Shown piece by piece: positions 33,845 to 43,863 of a stretch of 64,000 bases of DNA. The position numbers and the translations under genes are program-made. Source of the DNA: Anaspis maculata (taxonomy: Eukaryota; Arthropoda; Insecta; Coleoptera; Scraptiidae); contig OX421964.1 in assembly GCA_949128115.1 (NCBI GenBank), forward strand, positions 37,502,177 to 37,566,176, written 5' to 3'. Every line of letters starts with the position of its first letter. The first letter of the stretch is position 1. A model generated the notes under the pieces. It worked only from the letters and a program-made list of their open reading frames with translations. It made no database searches and was not told the DNA's origin.

Positions 33845-36670
33845 AGGCCAGTCAAATTAGAACAAATTTTTCCGTTTGAGGGAAAAAACTGTTGGAGTTT
33901 TGGAAATTTGACAGTTATGTCCGGTAAGGTGTACTGTTAAACATACCAAAAGTCCCCAACTCTACCTATTGAGCTCGAGCCGCCATCTTGGGAAAATGGT
34001 CCTTCGATCCAATTTTCTGCTCATATTCCGCTAATCATCAGAGATATTCAATCAAGTTTCACAAAAAATCAAGGCTATAAAATTGCCCACAAAAATTGTT
34101 TCATACCGATTTTTTCTCGTATATGTTGATATCAATAAAATTAACTTAACAAAAAAAAATCAAAAATTTAGCGGTTTTTTGCCTATGGCTGAAGATATTG
34201 TCTTCAAAATTTATGAAGATGTTGACAGTCTACATCAAAGCTGAACGTGACAGTTGAGATAGAAAAAAAATTGCGAAAATATGTTTAATTTTTTTCAAAT
34301 TAAGCAAAATATTGATTTTCGAGTTTGACATTTCCAACAGGGCGGACGGAGTGAAGGTTTCAATCGAACATGAATCAGTTTTGATATTTACATATTGTAA
34401 GACAAGATTTCATCAGTATTGTGCCTTCACGAGCTTCTGGGATGCTCGATATGAATTAAACTAAAAGAATAATAGCTAAGTCCAAAAAGTGTTGTCGATT
34501 GGTTATGAAGGAAACATTTCGGAACTAAAGACATCGGCAAAGGATATACAGGAGGTCCAAAGGTTATTCAACTGTATATGAGCCCCATATTGATGTGCCT
34601 TATCCAAAATAGTACAAAAGAATCAATCAAAATGTTAAAATCCACCCTGTATAACAAAAAGTAACGATACAAAATGGAAGTAGTAAAGCATACATGGTGT
34701 CAAAAATACAGCCTTTACATTGCTGAAAAAAAGAACAAAATTGATCGATTTATTTGAAAGTTATTAGTCCTCAAACTTGACTTTACAAATTTCAGCCAGT
34801 GAAATAGGGAAAAGTAGAGAGAAGTAACTGTCGGAGTTTCAGAAATTTGACAGGAATGTTCGCTAAGGTATACTAATAAACATATAGTCGGAGAGCTGGC
34901 GACAAAAAAAAGTCCAACAGTTTTCTAAAGGCTGAAACTCTGGAATATGTTAGATTACTCAATAACATTCATGAAATAAACAGTCAGATACCGGTTCATT
35001 AGAACCTGCTCAATCTGCAGCCAAAAGAAGTCCGAAATGCCTGAACGGACAGTTCTGACAACGCACAGCTTTGTTGTCTGACGCACAGCTCTGTTGTCTG
35101 ACTCGCAGCTGTCAGCTGTTGTCTGAGTTACGGCTATGATCACACCTAGGTACTTACCTCTCTTCATTAGATGGTTCCATTACGCAAGGCTTCTCGGATT
35201 TTTTCCCCAAATTTGTATGTCGCTACGGGCGATTCATTTGAACCGTAACTCGGACAACAGCTGCAACTGCTGATATATTCACGTCAGACAACAGAGCTGT
35301 GCGTCAGACAACAATGCTGTGCGTTGTCAGAACTGTCCGTTCGGGCATTTCGGACTTCTTTTGGCTGCCGATTGAGCAGGTTCTAATGAACCGGTGTCTG
35401 ACTGTTCATTTCATGGATGTAATTGAGTAATCTAACATATTTCAGAGTTTCAGCTTTTAGAAAACTGTTGCACCTTTTTTTGTCGCCAGCTCTTGGACTA
35501 ATACTAAAAGTCCCCGCCACTACCTGTTGTGCTCGAGCCGCCATCTTGGAAAAATGGTAATAAATTTGATCGAAGGACCATTATTTCAAGATGGCGGCTC
35601 AAGCGCAACAGGTACTGGCGGGGACTTTTAGTATGTTTATTAGTATACCTTAGCGAACATTCCTGTCAAATTTCTGAAACTCCGACAGTTACTTCTCTCT
35701 ACTTTTCCCTATTTCACTGGCTGAAATTTGTAAAGTCAAGTTTGAGGACTAATAACTTTCAAATAAATTGATCAATTTTGTTCTTTTTTTCACCAATGTA
35801 AAGGCTGTATTTTTGACACCAGGTATGCTTTACTACTTCCATTTTGTATCGTTACTTTTCGTTATACAGGGTGGATTTTAACATTTTGATTGATTCTTTT
35901 GTACTATTTTGGATAAGGCACATCAATATGGGGGTCATATACAGTTGAATAACCTTTGGACCTTCTGTATATCCTTTGCTGATGTCTTTTGTTTCGAAAT
36001 GTTTCCTTCAGAACCAATCGACAACACTTTTTGGACTTAGCGATTATTCTTTCTGTTTAATTCATATCGAGCATTCCAGAAGATCGTGAAGGCACAATAT
36101 TGATGAAATCTTGTCTTACAATATGTAAATATCAAAACTGATTGATGTTCGATTGAAACCTTTACTCCGCCCTGTTGGAAATGTCAAACTCGAAAACCAA
36201 ATTTTTGCTTAATTTAAAAAATAAAATAAAAAATATTTTCGCCATTTTTTTTTTCTATTTCAACTGTCACATTTAGCTTTGATGTAGACTGCCAACATCT
36301 TCACAAATTTTGAAGACAATATCTCCAGCCATAGGCAAAAAATCGCGCTTTTTTTTTTATTTTTTTTTTTTGTTAATTTAATTTAATTAATATCAGTAGA
36401 TACGAGAGACAAATCGATATAGAGCAATTTTTGTAGACAATTTTATAGCCTTGATTTTTAATAAAACCTTATTGAATATCTCTGATGATTAGCGCAATAT
36501 AAGCAGAAAACTGGATCGAAGGACCATTTTTCCAAGATGGCGGCTCGAGCTCAATAGGTAGAGCTGGGGACTTTTAGTATGTTTATCAGTACACCTTACC
36601 GGAAATTACTGTCAAATTTCCAAAACTCCAACAGTTTTTTCCCTCCAGCTTTCCCTATTTGACTGGCCTA
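33845..36670. mobile_element. 2.8-kb palindromic foldback element
   Basis: The left arm, 33845 to about 35134, is mirrored in the right arm, about 35243-36670, with a loop near 108 bp. Outer ends read GGCCAGTCAAAT and its complement, with TA on each side (TA duplication possible, as for Tc1/mariner-type insertion). Arm segments include GAGCTCGAGCCGCCATCTTG (33970) and its complement near 36534, and matching CAGACAACAGAGCTG blocks at the inner ends. The right arm carries an extra 132-bp hairpin at 35502-35633. No coding frame spans the arms. Confidence 0.85.
35502..35633. mobile_element. 132-bp hairpin inside the right arm, derived from the same family
   Basis: TACTAAAAGTCCCCGCCACT (35502) pairs with AGTGGCGGGG-type complement ending CTTTTAGTA (35633), forming a nearly perfect hairpin. 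Its sequence, including GAGCCGCCATCTTGG and ATCGAAGGACCATT, is a close relative of the segment at 33948-34010 of the surrounding element. The left arm has no counterpart, so it was inserted or duplicated after the palindrome formed. Confidence 0.75.
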
Positions 36671-37125
36671 ATTACCTATTATCAATATTGCCATGATAAT
36701 TTCCAAAAAAATTTCGGCTGCGGTGCTCTTGGAGGAATATACCTTCCCGGGAGCCCTGTTAACTTTGTTATAAGTGTCTGTCCCGCGTTGCGATTTCAGA
36801 AATCTGGTAACCCTGAGATTCCCCGAACAAATTATGACCCCTCCTCTGGAAATCGCCATCCTATAATGCACCAGTAGTACCCAAATGTTTGGTAGCGGCC
36901 TCGATAATAGCTTTTAATATGCAACGGAGAAGTTTCATGTATTGATGACTGTGACTATATATTCTATTTTATGAATATATAATTTTAGTGTGTAACGGTT
37001 AGCTATATTTTTTGACGATCCATGAAGACTTGCAAGAGTTTTCCGTGATTGCAAAGAAAGTTTGAGGGTCACTGGAATAGTTTTCGCTCGGTGACAGTCG
37101 ACAGTGCCAGTCTGTGTCTGGACCT

Positions 37126-39490
37126 CAGTGGCGGACTAAGGGAGTTGGGAGCCCGGGGCGGAATTGTGAGATGGGGCCCCTAAGGAGTGAAAGTTGGGAA
37201 TATTAAGGGGGGCCGGCAGACTTTTTGGCCCGTCCTGCCCCGCCGTAATTGAGCAAAAGCCTAAGAAACACAAAATGTGTTGTTAATAACTTGACTATAA
37301 AACACACAGTAGCGCAGTCAGAATTTGAGGGCGTAGAGGGCAAAGGCAACGTGAGGGTGCAAGTCAGGGAAAAGTAGCGCCGCAGGCGAAATTTTTTAGA
37401 CATAATAATAATGATGCTGATGATAATCGGTATATTTCGTGCGTTTTGCGATTTCGGTTTTCGACGTTTTCACCAAAATTACTTGATAATCAAACTTTTC
37501 TTCAGAAAATTTTTGGGCTTCTTGAAAATTTTCGCCAGAACTTTTTTCTGTATCGGTTTAGTGTGGAATGAAGTGCCATGGGCGCTTGGGAGGTAGGGGG
37601 GTGGTCTCATTCGCCCACTTTTGCCCCCCTTGGCTATGCCACTGACCACCAGTACCTACAAGAAGTTTCGGTTCCAGCTTTGGATGTTGAATTGGATTTG
37701 GACTGATAGTGCGGGCGCTAAGAGCCAAAATCGGGATGAACCTTGCAAATGGTGATGAAAGCATGAAATCCGGTACACATACTCAGAATGAGCACCTCTC
37801 TTAAATAAGAGGTGGAGCCACGCCAAATTTTCACCGAAAGGGGGCTCGGGGGGCTCCTGAAAGTTGAAGGTGCTAGGGCTCCCACCAAACCGCTAACCAG
37901 TTTGTTTTATCAATTAAAAAGGAAACTCATGAATATATCGTAAAAATTGACGACGTTCATCGCCTTGTCCCGGGAATTTTTCATGATGAAAAAAAATAAG
38001 TTCTTCGGCAGAACACACAAATTGGTTTTATTTTATTTTCACCTACAAAGAATTAATAAGGAGATTTGCAACACGTTGATTCCCACAAATTCGTATCCTC
38101 TGAATTTGTTTGTGGAGTCAAAATTTTGATGGTGTATTTTCTTGAAGAGGGGCATTCCAAAGAGTAAGCTATTTCCAACACTAAGTTCAAACAGAATTTT
38201 TTCAATGTTCTGAATCGAAATTACTGAATTCCTTCCAGTAATGCATACCCTGAACCCTTCTTTGGAAGTACCGCGTGCGATTGAACGTGGAGTAAGTCCT
38301 GAAACACTATCAGAATTTTTCTTCTGTGATGCTACTATCCACTCTAGACCAGGGCAATTAGGTTCCTACACAGCATGCGCGGAGTGTATACACGTTATTT
38401 CAATATTATGACACAATTTCAATCATTAAAAATTTGACTGAACCGAGAAAATACCCTGCATCGTGTATACACTCCGCGCATGCTGTGTAGGAACCTAATT
38501 TCCCCGGTCGAGAGTGGATAGTAGCATCACAGAAGAAAAATTCTGATAGTGTTTCAGGACTTACTCCACGTTCAATCGCACGTGGTACTTCCAAAGAAGG
38601 GTTCAGGGTATGCATTGCTGGAAGGAATTCAGTAATTTCGATTCAGAACATTGAAAAAATTCTGTTTGAACTTAGTGTTGAAAATAGCTTACTCTTTGGA
38701 ATGCCCCTCTTCAACAAAATACACCATCAAAATTTTGACTCCACAAACGAATTCAGAGGATACGAATTTGTGGGAATCAACGTGTTGCACATCTCCTCAA
38801 TAATTCTTTGTAGGTGAAAATAAAATAAAACCAATTTGTGTGTTCTGTCGAAGAACTTATTTTTTTTCATCATGAAAAATTCCCGGGACAAGGCGATAAA
38901 CGTCGTCAATTTTTACGATATATTCATGAGTTCCCTTTTTAATTGATAAAACAAACTGGTGAGCGGTTTGATGGGAGCCCTAGCACCTTCAACTTTCAGG
39001 AGCCCCCCGAGTCCCCTTTCGGTGAAAATTCGGCGTGGCTCCACCTCTTATCTAAGAGAGGTGCTCATTCTGAGTATGTGTACCGAATTTCATGCTTTCA
39101 TCACCATTTGCAAGGTTCATTCACCTAGTGCCCCCACTATGTTGACTCAATGCTAAAACCTACTCGTATATACAAAATTAGGAATAACATGAATTATGCA
39201 GCGCTACCTGCAGCGCGCAGACAAGATAATTTTGTTGTTCTGTCATGGGGCCTGCCAAGGTAACTTTGAATTGGAAAAATAGGAAAACTAGGAGGAAAAC
39301 AATGTTTTTCACCTAAGTAATATGCGAAAAAAAGTGATCATCGAGGGAAAAAATTGAAATTTTTGGATTTTATCCCAATTTTTCGCAGTATTTTTCACAA
39401 ACAAGAGGAATTGGGGGCCCCATCAGATGATTGAGGCCCCGAGGCCCGGGGCGGACCGCCCCCTCCGCCCCCCCCCTTAGTCCGCCACTG
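37126..39490. mobile_element. hAT-type element enclosing a 1.4-kb palindrome
   Basis: Terminal inverted repeats are CAGTGGCGGACTAAGGG (37126) and its exact complement ending at 39490. The 8-bp duplication CTGGACCT flanks both ends (37118-37125 and 39491-39498). Near 37377 it carries the GCGCCGCAGGCGAAATTT core next to an (ATA)n-like tract. A segment ending near 37646 (GGCTATGCCACTG) resembles yet another hAT terminus. No transposase frame is present. Most of the right half is the palindrome at 37737-39120. Confidence 0.93.
37709..39137. mobile_element. 1.4-kb palindromic element nested in the hAT-type element
   Basis: 37737-38394 is mirrored at 38462-39120, with a 67-bp loop and only scattered differences. 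A short outer pairing (GTGCGGGCGCTA with TAGTGCCCCCAC) and TA at 37707-37708 and 39138-39139 suggest the true ends. The mirrored 60-codon frames at 37947 (plus) and 38727 (minus) are the same arm read twice and are not taken as genes. Confidence 0.88.
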
Positions 39491-39498
39491 CTGGACCT

Positions 39499-40382
39499 GG
39501 CTGTCAGTGCCTCGCCGTCTTGACCTCTGGACAGGTTCGTTATTTCTGGTCTTGATTTCTGGGACATTGACCATATTATTTACTTATGACATCAACACAA
39601 GCATACTCTCAAAACTCACCAAAAACATGATCATCTGCCAGATTTTGATTACAACTTTTACCACGCCGGACTGTTCCATCCAACAACTTCATTTCAACTG
39701 ACCAGATCTCGTCGACTGCAGTGGCGCCAAACTCATAAAAAGTTACTATGGCGAAGAAAATTTCAGACCCCCCCCTATTGCTACGCCACAGTCGGGCCGG
39801 GGGGGCTTAGAGCCACCCATGCAGTTTAGCGCCGCAGGCGAAATTTTTCGGAATAATGATAATAACAAAAATAAGCAGAAAAGGGAAGCCGCTGACCAAA
39901 TTGTCCATATATTTCATTATCTTTTCAAATTTAAAAATTTCCGAAAACTCTTGAAAATACCCATTTAAGTACCTACCTAGATTACATGGGCTAAATTTCA
40001 AGGTCAGGAACTCTGGCAAGAAATGTTGCTGTGTAGTTTGTGGGTAAAACCGGGTAAGACCCTCTTGTTTAATTGGGCCCCAGTTTTATCAAGAGCAATA
40101 AAATAACTAACCTGCCATTCCATATCAATAGAGTGTAGTGTGCAGTGCAGCGCAATGTAGCTAAGCAAAAAAATCAAAAGTTTTTTTGTGAGATCATAAG
40201 ATCGTGAGATTTTTTTAGACCATTTAATTGGCTGTTGAAATCCGTATGATCAAAACTTTTTTGCATGCCTCTACTCTAGAGTGCTATGAAATTATCATTA
40301 TTTTATACCGTGTGATCCAAATCATGGTGTACGTGTAATGTTTCTACGTCTCTGTCGCGTTAATTTGTCTGTTCTTTGAGGA
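39499..40382. other. hAT-like debris, boundaries unresolved
   Basis: CAGTGGCGCCAAACTC at 39720, CAGTCGGGCCGGGGG at 39790 and the core GCGCCGCAGGCGAAATTT at 39829 are typical of hAT-like ends in this window. Matching ends and duplications could not be paired, so no element is called. Confidence 0.45.
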
Positions 40383-40908
40383 TTAGATGATTTTGATGTT
40401 GATGACTGATTGGAGTTTCTCTTCTTCTTTCGCATTTGGTAGTAAATACTTTACATTCGGATGAGTTGGCCCAGGTAGTCTCTCGTTTGTTTCAAATAAA
40501 AATTTGAGGAAGTTGTTGACGATTTCATCAAATTTCACGACGTCGGTCGATGGCATCTGACTGTTCAAGATCATTCAATATTCGGGCCCATTTTTGGCAT
40601 TCGGTGTTAAGGTCGGTCAACTCTGAATCAGACTCGAGAGTATTTTCCAAGGTATTTCCATTTCCAGATGTTTCCAAAACTTCATTTATCTGTCGAGCTG
40701 ATTGTCGTGTTTTCGAAAGGATTTTTTGACTGAGTGCTTCATTGGCCTCTTTGGGATGCCGTTTGCTACGATGTATTTTCATCCCTCTCTCAGTAGCGAA
40801 ATATTGCTTGCATACATCGCACTGGGAGGCTGTCATTGAGTTGGTGAAGTCATTCTGGTTACAGATGAGCTTGCCTGGGTGTACCAGTGAGGAACCTGCC
40901 TCCCGCAA
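40383..40908 (-). pseudogene. zinc-finger N-terminal fragment of a retroelement polyprotein
   Basis: On the minus strand, a frame ending at 40528 encodes a C2H2 finger at residues 30-51 counted from the ATG at 40908 (C-x2-C-x12-H-x4-H, CDVCKQYF...HRSKRH). An acidic stretch and a WARILNDLE segment follow. A second frame, shifted by one base near 40530, continues with FDEIVNNFLKFL and LPGPTHPNVKYL. Fingers followed by this LPGP-H-P-VKY segment occur at the front of RLE-type non-LTR polyproteins, so this is probably the 5' part of a second, different element. No reverse transcriptase follows. A zinc-finger host gene fragment is the alternative. Confidence 0.5.
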
Positions 40909-41780
40909 GTCTTGTGAACTTATTTGGAAATTCTTAAATGCAGGGGGGGGGTCTTAGATTTAGGGTACTTTCGCAATATTCTATCATTTTCAGAGGATGT
41001 GTCATCACTCGACACTGACATAACTCAAACAATAATTGATTTTGGTAAACTTTGAAGGGCCATAACTTCATTTTTTCAAATAGCATTCCCTATTTTTTAT
41101 CCTTTATTCGTATCAAGCGTCTCATTTCACATCTTTTTCACCTCCTATGTTTTTTCTCAAAAGTTGATAGGTAGTTTGGAAAATAATTCGGTTTTTCTAA
41201 AAACTGGACACACATTTCATCGATTAAACTTGGAAAAATCGAAAATCAACTAATTCTGACAACCAATGTCAAAGTGACTTCTATTGTACGTCACTTTTGA
41301 ATTTTTACAAGAAATTATCAAGTGAAAATAAAGAATGCTACGGAAAGCCTCTCTAATTATTTCTTGCATAATTATTTTCCCTGGTTATTGACTCAAGCTT
41401 CATACACCCAATTGTAAACAAAGCCCTGTAGAAAAAATCGGGTAAGTCAAGTCAGGTGACCTCGCAGGCCATGGCACCGGATCAAGTAATCAACTCAAAA
41501 ATCAAACTCATTCTAAATCCAAACTGTATCAACTAATTCTGACAACCAACGTCAATATGACTTCTATTGTACGTCACTTTCAAATTTTGACAGGAAATTA
41601 TAATGTGAAAATTAAAAAACTCAAAATTTTGGAACAAGTAACTAATGGTGCTATTCTCTAAATAATTACATTCCATAAAGGCTCTGTTACGTTGTTATTA
41701 CCTAGGCAACAGCCAATGGGCAACACGAATTTTTACATAACAGAGCGTTTATGGAATGTTATTTCTTACAGAATAGCACT

Positions 41781-41930
41781 GAAATAGTATATTATATACC
41801 AAGGTTGTGAAGGACGCTGTTATAGCTGCGGCGCCTGTTTAAATCCCAAAGCGCAGCTGAGGGATATAAGGCGCCAAAGCTATAACAGCGTTCACAACCG
41901 TGGTTTATATACTATTTTTCTCACTACTAG
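41781..41930. repeat. hairpin unit 1
   Basis: AAATAGTATATTATATACCA pairs with the complement of GGTTTATATACTATTTTTCT. AGCTATAACAGCGTT/GACGCTGTTATAGCT form an inner stem. The loop region holds AGCGCAGCTGAGGGATATAA. Confidence 0.75.
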
Positions 41931-42117
41931 CAAACATTAAATCCTGATTTGTAAAAATTTTTCAATAATATGGAATGTGACAGGACTGACAGGAGGTTGA
42001 AAATGTGACAGGAGGTTAATAATAGTGACAGGCGGTTAATAATGTGACAGTCAGCCTACTGGTTGTGAAAAATCACTTCACGACCTCTAAACAGGTCAAT
42101 AACGGCCTACTTCACAG

Positions 42118-42276
42118 CTACTAGTGAGAAATAGTATATTATATACCAAGGTTGAGAAAGTATTATTATAGCTGAAGCGCCAGTTTAAATCCCGAAGCGC
42201 AGCTGAGGGATATAAGGCGCTGAAGCTATAATAATTTTCTCGACCGTGATTTATATAGTATTTTTTTTACTACTAG
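42118..42276. repeat. hairpin unit 2
   Basis: Same layout as unit 1, with AGCGCAGCTGAGGGATATAA conserved exactly. The inner stem differs (AGTATTATTATAGCT and AGCTATAATAATTTTCT), but both sides have changed together so pairing is kept. A degenerate third end occurs near 42319-42345. Confidence 0.75.
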
Positions 42277-42708
42277 AAAATCGCTATTCTAATACAGGAG
42301 CAGGTTAATAATGATGCACTTCACGGCTAGTAGTAAAAAAACAATATTATTTATTGAGGTAGTGCAGCAAATCAATAGTAATACCATTTACTACTACTTT
42401 GCAATCGTAAAAACTGTTTGAAATGACAAAAGTTCTTGTCAAAATTTGAAAGTGACGTACAATAGAAGTCACTTAGACGTTGGTATCCAGAATTAGTTGA
42501 TTTTTATGCACGCTAAGTTTAATTGATGAAATTTGTGCAATTTTTTTTTAGAAAACCCGAATTATTTACCAAACTATCAACTTTTGAGAAAAAACATAAA
42601 AGGTAAAAAAGATGTGAAATGAGACGCCTGATACGAATAAAAAATAAAAAGCAGGGGTGCTATCCGAAAAAATGAAGTTATGGCCCTTCAAAGTTTACCA
42701 AAATCAAT

Positions 42709-43573
42709 GTGTCACAGCAAGGTGATTTCGAAACGGAAATAGGCGATATTATCGCCAAAAGATACCCTATGCTATTGCTTAAACATGAGCAAAGTCCCTA
42801 CTTGATAACCTAAAAACCAAGTTTCTTGCGATTTATTCAGTAAGTGCCTACAGACGCATTATTTTTAGAAATAAATTAATCACTTCTGAACGGTTGAAGC
42901 GAATTGCAAAACTAAACGAATTTGTGATGCCTGAGAAAGGGCAAATCCAAATATGCAAAAATATACAGGGAGTGCCATTTGAGAAAGCTAGTTCAAAAAC
43001 TGCTCTGCTAAAGTGGGGCACCCTGTATAGAGCAAAATAATTTTACAAACTGCACTTTGAGCTCCCGTTTGCAGTGCCGTTCATTTCGATATCATCAATG
43101 GCGTAGGTGTAATTGAGCTCGCCCATATCAATGACTCACCCTGTATAAGCACCATTGCCATCATAACCACCGCAGTCAAGGCACTAAGGTATAGTTTTCC
43201 CTAACATATACGAAAAACACCATTGCAATCATAGTAGTATAAATGCAACTTTCCAATCATAAACCATTCACGTCTTTTGATCAACTGTAAGTGAAAGTGA
43301 GGTTTGGTCAGTTGAACCACTTACCCTACCGACCAGACCCTATAGTAGTACTGACAAGCTCGTCGCTCGTCGTTACCGATCAAACCTACGATTGGCAAAC
43401 AGATGATCAATGCACGAAGAAGATCCATCCGCAATACTTCCATGGCGACTTCGTCACCTCCAGTCGTTCTTAAAATACTTGAGCCACGGCAGGCCGTTTT
43501 CTTTCTTCAATTCTTCCTCCGACTTACTTGAATGAATCTTTGCCAGGTGAAGTTTGGGAAATTTCCCGAGACC
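42709..43573. other. unassigned sequence with MITE-like ends
   Basis: ATACAGGGAGTGCC near 42963, GGGGCACCCTGTATAG near 43016 and CACCCTGTATAAG near 43137 are typical of insect MITE termini, but no complete unit was delimited. No gene is seen. Confidence 0.4.
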
Positions 43574-43863
43574 CGTCGATTTTTGTTCCGCAGGGGACAT
43601 CTTTTGACGTGAACTTCAATCTTGAATCATTCCCTTGAGCGAGGTAGCTGGTAGCTACTACCCTATTCATATATTTAAGTTTATTTTTTCATAATTTTTT
43701 GTGATGGTTGTGAAGAGAATCAAAAGACCTTTAAAATGAGGTATAACTAGACCCCTATTTCCAATCAAAAAAATTAGGGAGAGTAGCTACCACGCTTGAG
43801 GGGATCATAATTCAATATTGAATTGTACGTCAAAAGATGTCCCCCTCGAAACAAGAATCGACG
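43574..43863. mobile_element. palindromic MITE, about 290 bp
   Basis: CGTCGATTTTTGTTC at 43574 pairs with GAAACAAGAATCGACG ending 43863. GGGACATCTTTTGACGT pairs with ACGTCAAAAGATGTCCC, and GTAGCTACTAC pairs with GAGTAGCTACC-type sequence further in. No coding capacity. Confidence 0.65.

Larger units (their letters stand above)
33510..36815. mobile_element. hAT-like element enclosing a long palindrome
   Basis: The left end CAGGGATGCCAGA (33510) matches the complement of the right end, TCTGGTAACCCTG (ending 36815), at 11 of 13 positions. The flanks CAGATCCC (33502-33509) and AGATTCCC (36816-36823) look like an 8-bp duplication changed by a small indel. Subterminal GTCCCGC motifs occur at both ends. 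Near 36705 it carries the AAATTTCGGCTGCGG core seen in other hAT-like elements here. There is no transposase. Most of its length is the palindrome at 33845-36670. Confidence 0.65.
41035..42708. mobile_element. inverted-repeat element with internal tandem hairpins
   Basis: 41035-41313 is mirrored at 42433-42708, for example ATTTTGGTAAACTTTGAAGG and its complement. Inside, a 75-bp part of the left arm is directly repeated near 41525-41605. Two related hairpin units follow at 41781-41930 and 42118-42276. The arms diverge moderately. No frame with a domain is present. Confidence 0.75.

Noticed and set aside
37947..38909. Mirrored 60-codon frames as duplicated genes
   Set aside because: They are the two arms of one palindrome. 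The codons show no domain, and the mirrored position explains the similarity.
39720..39793. Tiny hAT-type element between CAGTGGCG and CGCCACAG
   Set aside because: The ends are only loosely complementary and the flanking 8-mers do not match.
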